DNA of 64,000 bases from assembly GCF_042646125.1 (NCBI RefSeq), contig NZ_JBHRSW010000005.1, positions 186,001 through 250,000 of the forward strand. Direction: 5' to 3'. The translations under genes and the position numbers were made by a program. Below, in pieces: positions 44,765 to 54,129 of this stretch. The notes under the pieces were generated by a model. It worked only from the letters and a program-made list of their open reading frames with translations, was not told where the DNA came from and made no database searches. Within the stretch, counting starts at the first letter, position 1, and each line of letters opens with the position of its first letter. The DNA comes from Glaciecola flavus. GTDB taxonomy: Bacteria > Pseudomonadota > Gammaproteobacteria > Enterobacterales > Alteromonadaceae.

Positions 44765-45772
44765 CTAGTTCGGTACAGGCCCCGTGCTGTCTCTCACCAA
44801 CAAAGTATAGGGTTTGTACTCTGTAATACTTTGTATAGGCTCACCATTTATCAGTTGAAACAATATTTGCATTGCTCTGCGCCCCATATCAACCGCTGGT
44901 TGATCTACCGTTGTTAACGATGGATCCATGTATTCACAGATATCCACATTGTCAAATCCTACTATAGAGATATCTTCAGGTATTCTGAGGCCATGATTTT
45001 TTATTGCCTTTATTGCTCCAATTGCAATTTCATCACTAAAGCAATACACAGCGGTTGGTCTATCGGCTAAGGCAAGCAATTTTTCCATTGACTCTTTTCC
45101 GCATTGTTTGGTGTATCCGCCGCGCATAAACCAATCTTGATTGAATGGAATGCTGTGCTCTTGCATCACTCGCATTAAACCACCGAGACGGTCGCTAGTA
45201 ACGTGGCTATCATCTCTGCCCGCTATTGCACCGATTTTCGTATGACCCAAAGATATCAAGTGCTTTGCAACGTCACGACTGGCAGCAAAGTTATCTATCG
45301 TGATGTACGGATAAGCATAATCACCGTCGATAGCATCACAGACACTTACCATCGGCACAGTTTTCGCTATCTCTTTATCTTTATCAGCAAAAGGAAATAA
45401 ATGGTCTAGCTGAATCAAGCCATCTGCTCGATTATTTAAGACCATCTCGGCATATACACGTTCTCGATTTATGTCATCATTGGTATCACCCAATAGCACA
45501 GAATACCCAAGCTTTTGCGCTTCTTCTTCGACACCTTGCACTATGCGCGAAAAAAACGGGTTTGTTAGATCCGTGACAATAACCACAACAGTTTGTGTTT
45601 TACCCGATGAAAAATTCTTTGCCAAAATGTTGGGCCGATAGCCCAAAGCCTCGACTGCTTTTAACACTTTGTCCCGCGTTTCAGGCAATACCATTTCTGG
45701 GTTTTTTAATGCGCGAGAGACGGTTGCGGTAGACACTCCAACCATTTGGGATACTTTTCGCATTGTTGTCAT
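44765..45772 (-). CDS. LacI-family transcriptional regulator of the N-glycan locus
   Basis: The protein has 335 residues from the ATG at 45772 with AAGGA upstream; a TTG 6 bases earlier is in frame. The N-terminal helix-turn-helix reads MRKVSQMVGVSTATVSRALKNP, with hinge YRPNILAKNFSSGKT, followed by a periplasmic-binding-protein-like sugar domain (VTDLTNPFFSRIVQGVEEEA, VGFDNVDICEYMDPSLTTVDQP). The three CCGGTT/CGGTT operators around it are the expected targets. An effector such as mannose or a manno-oligosaccharide is inferred. It lies between the two divergent operons and points toward the receptor operon. Confidence 0.93.
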   Translation of the reverse strand: MTTMRKVSQMVGVSTATVSRALKNPEMVLPETRDKVLKAVEALGYRPNILAKNFSSGKTQTVVVIVTDLTNPFFSRIVQGVEEEAQKLGYSVLLGDTNDDINRERVYAEMVLNNRADGLIQLDHLFPFADKDKEIAKTVPMVSVCDAIDGDYAYPYITIDNFAASRDVAKHLISLGHTKIGAIAGRDDSHVTSDRLGGLMRVMQEHSIPFNQDWFMRGGYTKQCGKESMEKLLALADRPTAVYCFSDEIAIGAIKAIKNHGLRIPEDISIVGFDNVDICEYMDPSLTTVDQPAVDMGRRAMQILFQLINGEPIQSITEYKPYTLLVRDSTGPVPN

Positions 45773-45933
45773 TGCCAAAGTCCTTCATTTTTACGCTTCC
45801 GTATGCATGGAAGTTTATGTATTAACTACAATTATTAGCTTGTTACGTGCTATCACACAAGCATTAATACAGATAATACCTTAGTTTTAATTTTCGCTTA
45901 TTAAAAATAATTTAACAAAATTTCATTGACGAA

Positions 45934-45947
45934 TGCAATCGGTTACA
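45934..45947. promoter_or_regulatory. LacI-family operator 3, upstream of the plus-strand operon
   Basis: TGCAATCGGTTACA matches operator 2 at 13 of 14 bases. It lies between a TTGACG hexamer (45926-45931) and the A/T-rich region where a -10 would fall, 83 bases before the second GH92 start. It probably controls the plus-strand operon and may also regulate the divergent lacI-type gene. Confidence 0.75.
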
Positions 45948-46029
45948 TTAGTTTTATAAAATATGTTCATATTTCATTCAATGTCTAGATACTTGAGTGA
46001 CTGCTTGACGAAAATTGGAGGAAAGCGAC

Positions 46030-48399
46030 ATGAAAAATAGAACAGTCACTGTTCTGTTGGCATTACTTACTTTGTCTGGATGCAACAAGGCACCGACACC
46101 CAGTGAATTTTCGACGCATTCCATGTCCGTACGCGCTCCCGTTAATTTAGTCGATTCAACTAATTTGGTACAATACGTTAACCCGCTAATCGGCACCGAC
46201 TCTGAATTCATCTTATCCAACGGTAATACCTACCCTGCTTTAGCAAGACCATGGGGCATGAATTTTTGGACGCCTATGACATCAAAAATGGGCGATGGTT
46301 GGACCTATAAATACGATGAGTATACGATCCGTGGATTTAAGCAAACACATCAGCCCAGCCCTTGGCTAAATGACTATGCAGCCTTTTCCTTTATGCCAGT
46401 GACCGGTGAATTGAAATTTGAAGAGGAAGCGCGTGCATCATGGTTTTCTCATAAAGCCGAAACAGTCCAGCCTCACTACTATTCTGTCTATTTAGCTGAC
46501 TACGATGTTGTGACAGAAATTACGCCAACTGAGCGCGCTGCACAGTTTCGCTTTACCTTCCCCGAAACTCAAGATGCGTACATTTTGCTTGATGCTTTCC
46601 ACAAGGGGTCACATGTAAAGGTTATCCCAGAAGAAAGAAAAATAATTGGCTATGCGCGCAACAATCATGGTGGCGTACCTGAAAACTTCCACAACTACTT
46701 TGTGGCTTATTTTGACAAAGATTTTACTCTAGCGCAGACGTGGACAGACGATTGGGAGCTTGCGCCCGAAAAACTTGAGCAAGAGGGTGATCATGTTGGC
46801 GCGATCGTGAAATTTTCGACAAAACGAGGCGAACAAGTTAATGTGAAAGTGGCGTCTTCCTTCATCAGCTTAGAACAAGCGGAGCTCAATTTAGCGAGAG
46901 AAATTGGCCAAGACGATTTTGACACAACAAAACAAAAAGGCTTTGATGTATGGCAAAAAGAACTAAGTAAAATACAGATAGAAAGCGCTGACTTAGACAA
47001 AGTAAAAACCTTCTATTCCTCGTTGTATCGCTTACTACTTTTCCCTCGATCTTTTTATGAATTCGACGAAAACGACTCACTGGTACACTATAGTCCATAT
47101 AACGGAGAAGTGTTGCCAGGTTATATGTATACAGATAACGGATTTTGGGACACATTCAGAGCCGTATTTCCATTTTTCACCATCATGTACCCCAGCTTTA
47201 ACGACCAAGTTATGCAAGGACTCGTCAATACCTATAATGAATCTGGATGGTTACCCGAGTGGGCAAGCCCAGGGCATCGAGGCGTGATGATCGGTTCAAA
47301 TTCAGCAATTAATATCGCGGATGCTTATATCAAAGGAATGAGAAACTACGATGCAGATATCCTTCTAGAGGCTGTACTAAAAAACGCAAATGTTGAAGAG
47401 GGTCGCCCTGTATCTTCAGTAGGAAGAGAAGGCCTGAACTTTTATAACGAGTTGGGTTACGTACCTTATGATGTAGGTATACACGAAAATGCAGCCAGAA
47501 CGCTCGAATATGCTTTTGCCGACTTCAATATAGCCCAAATGGCTACCGCAATGGGAAAACATGAACTCGCACAAAAGTTCTACAAACAGTCCCTCAACTA
47601 TAAACATCTATTTGACTCAGACACCGGTTGGATGCGAGGAAAAAATGCAGATGGAAGCTTTCAGTCTCCTTTCAACCCGCTGAAATGGGGTGACGCTTTC
47701 ACTGAGGGGAACGCCCTGCATTATACTTGGTCAGTATTTCACGATGTGCAAGGCCTTATTGATTTAATGGGTGGCGAAGCGGCATTCATCGATAAGTTGG
47801 ATGAAGTATTCACTATGCCACCTTTGTTCGACGATTCTTATTATGGATTTACTATTCACGAAATACGTGAGATGCAAATTGTGAATATGGGCAACTATGC
47901 ACATGGCAACCAACCCATACAACACATGATCTATTTATACAATCACGCGCGTCAACCCTATAAAGCTCAAGCAAGATTGCGAGAAGTGATGACTAAGCTA
48001 TACCTCCCCACGCCCGATGGCTATGCGGGTGATGAAGACAATGGACAAACATCTGCTTGGTACGTATTGAGTGCCCTAGGTTTTTACTCAGTAACACCTG
48101 GCGTGCCGCAGTATGTCATCGGCAGTCCACTATTTGACAAGGTAAGCTTGCAACTGGAGAACGGTAATACTGTCGAAATCACCGCTCATGACAACAGCTC
48201 AGAGAATGTGTACATAAAGAATATGACAATAAATGATTTGCCTCACAACAAAAGCTGGATTAGCCACGAAACACTCACAAGTGGCGCTAAAATTGATTTC
48301 TATATGCAAAGTACCCCGAATAAAGGCTGGGCGACAGCCAGTGATTCTGTCCCCTATTCTATGTCTTTACATTTAGATTCAACGCAAATCAGGGAATAA
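46030..48399 (+). CDS. GH92 alpha-mannosidase, lipoprotein (second of four, divergent type)
   Basis: The protein has 789 residues from the ATG at 46030, preceded by a perfect GGAGGA. The lipoprotein signal is KNRTVTVLLALLTLSGC. The GH92 fold is evident (LVQYVNPLIGTDSEF, FWDTFRAVFPFFTIMYPS, EGNALHYTWSVFHDVQGL with the acid Glu near 558, GDEDNGQTSAWYVLSALGFYS near 668). It differs from the other three: the N-terminal loop reads ILSNGNTYPALARPWGMNFW instead of the FPGATxPFG form, the FVPHD element is SVFHD, and GNDD is GDED. This suggests another linkage specificity. First gene of the plus-strand operon under operator 3. Confidence 0.93.
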   Translation: MKNRTVTVLLALLTLSGCNKAPTPSEFSTHSMSVRAPVNLVDSTNLVQYVNPLIGTDSEFILSNGNTYPALARPWGMNFWTPMTSKMGDGWTYKYDEYTIRGFKQTHQPSPWLNDYAAFSFMPVTGELKFEEEARASWFSHKAETVQPHYYSVYLADYDVVTEITPTERAAQFRFTFPETQDAYILLDAFHKGSHVKVIPEERKIIGYARNNHGGVPENFHNYFVAYFDKDFTLAQTWTDDWELAPEKLEQEGDHVGAIVKFSTKRGEQVNVKVASSFISLEQAELNLAREIGQDDFDTTKQKGFDVWQKELSKIQIESADLDKVKTFYSSLYRLLLFPRSFYEFDENDSLVHYSPYNGEVLPGYMYTDNGFWDTFRAVFPFFTIMYPSFNDQVMQGLVNTYNESGWLPEWASPGHRGVMIGSNSAINIADAYIKGMRNYDADILLEAVLKNANVEEGRPVSSVGREGLNFYNELGYVPYDVGIHENAARTLEYAFADFNIAQMATAMGKHELAQKFYKQSLNYKHLFDSDTGWMRGKNADGSFQSPFNPLKWGDAFTEGNALHYTWSVFHDVQGLIDLMGGEAAFIDKLDEVFTMPPLFDDSYYGFTIHEIREMQIVNMGNYAHGNQPIQHMIYLYNHARQPYKAQARLREVMTKLYLPTPDGYAGDEDNGQTSAWYVLSALGFYSVTPGVPQYVIGSPLFDKVSLQLENGNTVEITAHDNSSENVYIKNMTINDLPHNKSWISHETLTSGAKIDFYMQSTPNKGWATASDSVPYSMSLHLDSTQIRE

Positions 48400-48401
48400 G
48401 T

Positions 48402-49658
48402 ATGCAATCTACAATACCCAACAATACAGCTGGCAACGGCAGTAATACAGAAGTAGCGATAATCGCGCTTAGTGCTTTGTTCTCGTTGTTTTTTATATGG
48501 GGCTTTATTACTGCTTTAAATGATATCTTATTACCTTTTTTAAAAGCAGCATTTAGTCTTTCATATTTAGAGGCTGGACTCGTGCAATTTTGTTTCTTTG
48601 CTGCCTATTTTGTTGTCTCTCCATTTGCAGGAAAACTACTGGACGAAATTGGTTACAAAAAGGGGATCATCATCGGTCTACTCACAATCGCCTTGGCTTG
48701 TTGCCTTTTTTACCCTGCAGCCGCACTCGAGATATATGCATTGTTTTTATTCGCTCTTTTTGTACTTGCAAGTGGTATTGCATTTTTACAAGTGAGTGCC
48801 AATCCATATGTTGCAGTTCTTGGACCCGAAAAAACCGCCGCCAGTAGGCTAAATCTCGCGCAAGCAACCAATTCGGTCGGACATACTATTGGCCCATACT
48901 TTGGCGCAACACTTATACTTACAAACATGTCCGAACAAAGTAGCGGTGATCCAACAGCGGTGCAAATTCCTTACCTTTTGATCGCAGTCTTTGCTGTAAT
49001 TATAGCAGTCGTTTTTTCACGCCTTAAACTACCGAACATCAAAGAACACCTCATTGAGTCTTCAAAAACAACAACACTTACGATTAAAAGCCATCCAAAT
49101 TTAAGTTTCGGTGTGATCGGTATCTTTCTGTACGTGGGAGCAGAAGTGGCTGTCGGTAGCTACTTAGTTAACTACTTTTTGCAACTCGAAGGTTTAAACA
49201 TGGACAAAGTGACAGCCGGTAAGATGGTCTCTTATTATTGGTTATCCGCAATGATTGGTCGCTTTGCTGGCGCCCTGATAACACGATATATTTCAGCGAC
49301 TTATGTACTTGCATTCAACAGTATACTCGCGATTGTGATGATCATTGTATCTATCAATACCGATGGCAAGGTAGCGATGTGGAGCATATTACTCGTTGGA
49401 CTATTCAACTCAATCATGTTCCCTACCATTTTTGCTTTAGCTATCCGAGGCTTGGGAGAACACACAGGGAAAGGATCAGGTTTTCTCTGTCAGGCAATTG
49501 TTGGAGGCGCTGTAATTCCAATGATACAAGGCTTTGTTGCCGACAAGGTGTCTTTACAATGGAGCTTTATTGTTCCTGCCGTATGTTATGCATATATCCT
49601 CTGGTACGCCATAAGAGGCGCAAATTACAAATCTTCAAACGATACGGTTACCTTATGA
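48402..49658 (+). CDS. FHS-family sugar permease (FucP/GluP-like)
   Basis: This 418-residue MFS permease has about 12 helices. Family landmarks: FFIWGFITALNDILLPFLKAAF, the loop FAGKLLDEIGYKKGI, and FLQVSANPYVAVLGPEKTAASRLNLAQATNSVG. It lies 2 bases after a GH92 gene and overlaps the fructokinase start (ATGA), so mannose, or fructose made from it, is the likely cargo. It belongs to the same family as the permease at 27779 but is clearly distinct in sequence. Confidence 0.88.
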   Translation: MQSTIPNNTAGNGSNTEVAIIALSALFSLFFIWGFITALNDILLPFLKAAFSLSYLEAGLVQFCFFAAYFVVSPFAGKLLDEIGYKKGIIIGLLTIALACCLFYPAAALEIYALFLFALFVLASGIAFLQVSANPYVAVLGPEKTAASRLNLAQATNSVGHTIGPYFGATLILTNMSEQSSGDPTAVQIPYLLIAVFAVIIAVVFSRLKLPNIKEHLIESSKTTTLTIKSHPNLSFGVIGIFLYVGAEVAVGSYLVNYFLQLEGLNMDKVTAGKMVSYYWLSAMIGRFAGALITRYISATYVLAFNSILAIVMIIVSINTDGKVAMWSILLVGLFNSIMFPTIFALAIRGLGEHTGKGSGFLCQAIVGGAVIPMIQGFVADKVSLQWSFIVPAVCYAYILWYAIRGANYKSSNDTVTL

Positions 49659-50653
49659 AGAAAGTAATATGTTTTGGCGAAGCCCTTATTGATTTTTTAA
49701 ACACAGCGAACGAAGTACACGACGGGCTTAACATTCCAGTTTTTAATCAGTTTCCCGGTGGCGCTCCCGCAAACGCAGCAGTAGCAGTAGCTAAACTTGG
49801 CGGGAGTGCATTTTTTGCAGGGCAAGTTGGCGACGATACTTTCGGTCATTATTTAAAAGACGCACTCAGTCGCTACGGCGTAAATACTAAATTCACTCTA
49901 TTTCACCCTTCAGCTAAAACGGCTTTGGCTTTTGTAAGTCTGGATACTCAAGGGGAACGTTCCTTTTCTTTTTGTCGTTCTGCAAGCGCTGATCTCCTTG
50001 TCAATGCCGAACAGTTTCCGAGTGATCTTTGCGAAACTCAAGACATATTGCATTTATGTAGTAATACGCTGACTACAAATGAGATCGCCAATACTACCTT
50101 CTCACTCGCCTCTGTTGCCTTACAAAACAATGCAATAGTCAGTGTCGATGTCAATCTCAGACACAACTTATGGGACAATAATAAAGCCGATAAGTATAGC
50201 GTAAATCAGCTGCTTTCCTACGCTAAAGTAATTAAATTTTCGAAAGAAGAACTAGACTACTTATCCAACAAAAGCGAACGAGAATACTTGCAACAATTGT
50301 TCGCCCAAAATCGACAGTGCCAACTAATTCTCGTCACCGACGGCGCAAATCCAGTCAGGTACTTTAGCCGTGATTATGCAGGGCAAGTCGACGTGCCCCC
50401 CACTACTGTATCTGATACGACTTGTGGGGGTGATAGTTTTATTGGTGGTTTTTTGTTCTGCTTGTCGTCTATACACAATACTAAAGGCATTGACCTTGAT
50501 GAGGACAGTCTCCAGCGCTTTCTCAAATTTTCAATAGCCTGCGGAGCACACACTGTAGCTAAGCAAGGGGCATTTCCAGCTCTACCAAAGCTAGCCGATG
50601 TCTCCAAGCATTTTCCATTTACTGATAAGTCAGTATGTAAAGAACCACAATAG
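49655..50653 (+). CDS. PfkB-family fructokinase
   Basis: This 332-residue sugar kinase starts at the ATG at 49655 that overlaps the permease stop (ATGA). Motifs: KVICFGEALIDFL, FPGGAPANAAVAVAKLGG with the sugar-binding site, AFFAGQVGDDTFG, VDVNLRHNLW, and the anion hole with catalytic Asp in VSDTTCGGDSFIGGFL. The pattern is that of fructokinases. Beside a mannose-isomerase-like enzyme it should phosphorylate fructose at C6 and feed glycolysis. Mannose or another hexose as direct substrate cannot be excluded. Confidence 0.88.
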   Translation: MKKVICFGEALIDFLNTANEVHDGLNIPVFNQFPGGAPANAAVAVAKLGGSAFFAGQVGDDTFGHYLKDALSRYGVNTKFTLFHPSAKTALAFVSLDTQGERSFSFCRSASADLLVNAEQFPSDLCETQDILHLCSNTLTTNEIANTTFSLASVALQNNAIVSVDVNLRHNLWDNNKADKYSVNQLLSYAKVIKFSKEELDYLSNKSEREYLQQLFAQNRQCQLILVTDGANPVRYFSRDYAGQVDVPPTTVSDTTCGGDSFIGGFLFCLSSIHNTKGIDLDEDSLQRFLKFSIACGAHTVAKQGAFPALPKLADVSKHFPFTDKSVCKEPQ

Positions 50654-50664
50654 GTAGCAACATC

Positions 50665-51891
50665 ATGTCACCGACTCCCAAATTTTCAGAAAAACAGTTC
50701 ATTATAGAGCATATCGCCAGTATTCTCTCCTTTTACGACGCACGCATAGACGATGAGGCTGGCGGTTACTACCAAAACTACAAAGATGACGGTACTGTAT
50801 TTGATAAAGGATTCAAGCAACTTGTTAGCAGTACTCGTTTAGTTGTTAACTATTCTTTAGCTTACTCTTTGTTTGGAAAAGAGGAATACAAACAGCGAGC
50901 TTTGCGCGGTATTGCATTTGTCGAAAATGTCCACTGGCAAAAAGACAAAGAGATGTATGCTTGGACCCTACAAGACAACGAAGTGCTAGACATGACCCAA
51001 CAAGCATATGGCTACGCTTTTGTGCTACTTGCTTATGCAGCCTTGCAAAAATATGACGTAATTCGCTGTGAAGATAAAATTTCCGCAGTGTATTCACTGC
51101 TAGAAAAGCGGTTCTGGCAAAATGAATACGGGCTGTATGCAGACGAAATTAGCGCTACTGGAATCCTCAGCGACTATCGTGGACAAAATTCAAATATGCA
51201 TCTGTGCGAAGCGATGATTTTGGCATATGAGGCAACTCAGCATGAACAGTACTTAGACAAAGCGGAACAATTAGCAAACAACATTTGTTTTCGTCAAGCC
51301 CAACTTACAGACGGTTTAGTTTGGGAGCACTATTCTAAAACTTTCTCTCCTGATTGGGATTACAATAAAAACGACCCTAAAAACCTTTACCGACCTTGGG
51401 GATTCCAGCCTGGGCACCAAACTGAGTGGACGAAGTTATTGTTATCACTGCATCGGTATCGCCCACTAAACCGCTATGTTGAAAAAGCGACGTCACTGTT
51501 TGATATTGCTTACCAAACCGCTTGGGATGAAAAATACGGCGGCCTGATATATGGTTTTACTCCTCAAGACGAATGGTGTGATGAAGACAAGTATTTTTGG
51601 GTACAAGCTGAGAGTATTGCTGCTGCGGCCATGTTATACAAGCAAACTGGGAATACAACTTTCTTAAATGCTTATAATAAACTTTGGCAATATTGTTGGG
51701 ATAATATGATTGATCACACACATGGTGCTTGGTTCAGAATATTACAAAGAGACAATGCGAAGATTAGTGACGAAAAAAGTAGTGCTGGGGCAAAGTGTGA
51801 TTACCATACTATCTGTGCATGCGCAGAAGTACTGAGAGTTATTGATGAAGCTGACAGTCTAATGTTACAAACTAGTTTTGCTAATAGGTAG
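50665..51891 (+). CDS. AGE-superfamily sugar isomerase, probable D-mannose isomerase
   Basis: This 408-residue protein has the (alpha/alpha)6 barrel of the N-acylglucosamine 2-epimerase superfamily. Visible landmarks are GGYYQNYKDDGTVFD, SSTRLVVNYSLAY, DMTQQAYGYAFVLLAYAA, QNSNMHLCEAMILAYEAT with an active-site His, PWGFQPGHQTEWTKLLL with the second His, YFWVQAESIAAAAML and CDYHTICACAEVLR. Among AGE enzymes, those near mannosidases and fructokinases interconvert mannose and fructose, which would give a short route to fructose-6-phosphate with the preceding gene. A cellobiose/mannobiose 2-epimerase role is the main alternative. Confidence 0.85.
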   Translation: MSPTPKFSEKQFIIEHIASILSFYDARIDDEAGGYYQNYKDDGTVFDKGFKQLVSSTRLVVNYSLAYSLFGKEEYKQRALRGIAFVENVHWQKDKEMYAWTLQDNEVLDMTQQAYGYAFVLLAYAALQKYDVIRCEDKISAVYSLLEKRFWQNEYGLYADEISATGILSDYRGQNSNMHLCEAMILAYEATQHEQYLDKAEQLANNICFRQAQLTDGLVWEHYSKTFSPDWDYNKNDPKNLYRPWGFQPGHQTEWTKLLLSLHRYRPLNRYVEKATSLFDIAYQTAWDEKYGGLIYGFTPQDEWCDEDKYFWVQAESIAAAAMLYKQTGNTTFLNAYNKLWQYCWDNMIDHTHGAWFRILQRDNAKISDEKSSAGAKCDYHTICACAEVLRVIDEADSLMLQTSFANR

Positions 51892-51900
51892 CAGATACTA

Positions 51901-54129
51901 ATGCACTACCTTTTACCCCTGCTCTTCCGCCTATGTTCGTTGGTTCTGATAGTATTGGCACTATTTAGCTGTCAGTCTCAACAAACCACGGTTGAGCCAG
52001 TACAGACAAAACAAACAGGTTTCGATCCACTTAAATTTGTTGACCCTTTTATTGGTACAGACGGCAAAGGAAAAACGTATCCTGGTGCTACCGTTCCTTA
52101 CGGCAGAGTTCAACTGTCCCCTAACAATGGAAGAAATGGCTGGGATTGGATATCGGGATACTTTTACCCTGATAATGTGATTGCTGGCTTTGCGCATCAG
52201 CATCTGAGCGGCACTGGCGCAGGCGATTTGTATGATATTCTTTTTATGCCAGTAACCTTGCCCACTCAAGAAAAAGTATTGGACGATATTTTAGGGAGGC
52301 CTGTCGTCCATTCAAAGTTTAGTCATGCCCAGGAAGAGGCATCGCCTGGCTACTACAAGGTTCACTTGCTTGACTACGATATTGATGTTGAACTGACATC
52401 GGCATTGCGAACGGGCGCCCAACGTTACACTTTTAATGATACAAAAAAAACCGCGCACATTAGACTCGATCTTGGCTACAGCAGAAACTGGGATGATACA
52501 GTCGCTAGCGAAATTGAGGTAATCGACCCATTCACCATACAAGGTTATCGACTCTCCACAGGTTGGGCAAAAGATCAACGCGTATACTTTTACACGCGAT
52601 TTTCTCAGGCGATTGACACGCATGAATTAGTCGAAGATAAAAACGACACCCTAGGCTTATTCAGCTTTAACTCGTCAGAAAAAAAACAAATTGAAGTCAT
52701 GACGGCCATTAGCTCTGTAAGCATAGAAAACGCGAAAGAAAATTTTCACGCTGACATTTCTCCTTCCGACACCTTTGAAACTATTAAAGGTAAAGCGCAG
52801 CGGGCATGGCGAAAGCAACTTGGCAAAATCCAAGTCAGTGCTTCTGATGACAATATGATTCAGTTTTACACGGCACTGTACCATGCCTCACTCGCTCCAC
52901 GTATTTTTTCTGACGTAAACGGCGAGTATAAAGGCCCAGATGGCAATATTCATAAAATGAACGGTAAACGCCGTTATTCATTCTTTTCACTGTGGGATAC
53001 ATTTAGGGCACTACACCCGTGGAATACGCTTTACGCTCCTGAAACCAATGCAGAAATGATGCACTCTCTTATGGCTCACTACGACGTTACGGGGCTGCTG
53101 CCAGTATGGAATTTTCAGGGCAACGAAACCAATATGATGATGGGTTATCATGCAGTTCCTGTGCTTGTCGATGCCTATCTAAAGGGCACAGTGAATTTGT
53201 CAGGTGAACGTCTTTTAGAGGCTGCCATTGCTAGTGCCACACAAGAGAACTTCGGCATTGGAAGCTATCAATCCATCGGCTATGTGCCATATGAAGAGAC
53301 CAAATGGAACGTATCAAAAACTCTAGAATACGCCTTTGATGATTGGGCAATACATCGCCTAGCAGCTGCACTCAATAAAAAAACCATTGCAGAAAAATTT
53401 CGCTTGCGCTCACTAAATTATCATCAGCATTTTGACCTCGAAAGTGGTTTTATGAGGGCAAAAAGCCGAAATGGCGAGTTTAGGGTGCCATTTGATCCAC
53501 TCGCCTATCGTCCAGTCGAGGACTACTGTGAGGCAAACGCATGGCAATACACTTTTTTCGTGCCGCATGATGTAAAAGGTTTGATATCACTGTATGGCTC
53601 AAACGATAAATTTACAGATAAATTAGATGAAATGTTTAGTATTGAACAAGCCGAAAATGCACTTCCAGAATGGATATCTGGTTATATTGGACAGTATGTT
53701 CATGGCAACGAACCAGCTCACCATGTTCCGTACTTATATCAGTATGTGGGTCAAAGCCACAAAACCCAAGCTTTGGTGAGAAAAATAATGGATACACTTT
53801 ATTCAACCGAGCCTGATGGCTTATGTGGCAACGAGGATGCTGGGCAAATGTCGGCTTGGTACTTATTCAGCGCTTTAGGCTTTTACCCCGTCGATCCTGT
53901 TTCTGGTGAATACGTGCTTGGCAGTCCAGAAATCAACAAGGCTATCTGGCAGCTAGATAACGGAAATACACTCCATATCAGTGCTAAGCACCAATCTGCT
54001 AAAAATGTATATGTCAAATCGGTGCGATTTAATGGAGAAAAACTCCAAGGAATCAGCATCTCTCATTCTCAATTGATGCAAGGTGGACAACTAGAATTTG
54101 AAATGAGTGATAAGCCTTATGAAAACTGA
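51901..54129 (+). CDS. GH92 alpha-mannosidase, lipoprotein (third of four)
   Basis: This 742-residue protein has a lipoprotein signal (LCSLVLIVLALFSCQSQ). It is most like the first GH92 (29106-31376): FVDPFIGTDGKGKTYPGATVPYG, RVQLSPNNGRNGWDWISGY, FAHQHLSGTGAGDLYDILFMP, CEANAWQYTFFVPHDVKGL with the acid Glu near 543, and GNEDAGQMSAWYLFSALGFYPVDP near 643. It lies 9 bases after the isomerase gene and its end overlaps the next GH92. The shared HLSGTGxGDL motif suggests the same substrate class as copy one, likely alpha-1,2-mannose; that is inference. Confidence 0.94.
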   Translation: MHYLLPLLFRLCSLVLIVLALFSCQSQQTTVEPVQTKQTGFDPLKFVDPFIGTDGKGKTYPGATVPYGRVQLSPNNGRNGWDWISGYFYPDNVIAGFAHQHLSGTGAGDLYDILFMPVTLPTQEKVLDDILGRPVVHSKFSHAQEEASPGYYKVHLLDYDIDVELTSALRTGAQRYTFNDTKKTAHIRLDLGYSRNWDDTVASEIEVIDPFTIQGYRLSTGWAKDQRVYFYTRFSQAIDTHELVEDKNDTLGLFSFNSSEKKQIEVMTAISSVSIENAKENFHADISPSDTFETIKGKAQRAWRKQLGKIQVSASDDNMIQFYTALYHASLAPRIFSDVNGEYKGPDGNIHKMNGKRRYSFFSLWDTFRALHPWNTLYAPETNAEMMHSLMAHYDVTGLLPVWNFQGNETNMMMGYHAVPVLVDAYLKGTVNLSGERLLEAAIASATQENFGIGSYQSIGYVPYEETKWNVSKTLEYAFDDWAIHRLAAALNKKTIAEKFRLRSLNYHQHFDLESGFMRAKSRNGEFRVPFDPLAYRPVEDYCEANAWQYTFFVPHDVKGLISLYGSNDKFTDKLDEMFSIEQAENALPEWISGYIGQYVHGNEPAHHVPYLYQYVGQSHKTQALVRKIMDTLYSTEPDGLCGNEDAGQMSAWYLFSALGFYPVDPVSGEYVLGSPEINKAIWQLDNGNTLHISAKHQSAKNVYVKSVRFNGEKLQGISISHSQLMQGGQLEFEMSDKPYEN

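Noticed and set aside
49238..49654. Upstream extension of the fructokinase reading frame
   Set aside because: The extension overlaps the permease gene in another frame. The ATGA overlap at 49655 gives a proper start right before the conserved KVICFGEA motif.
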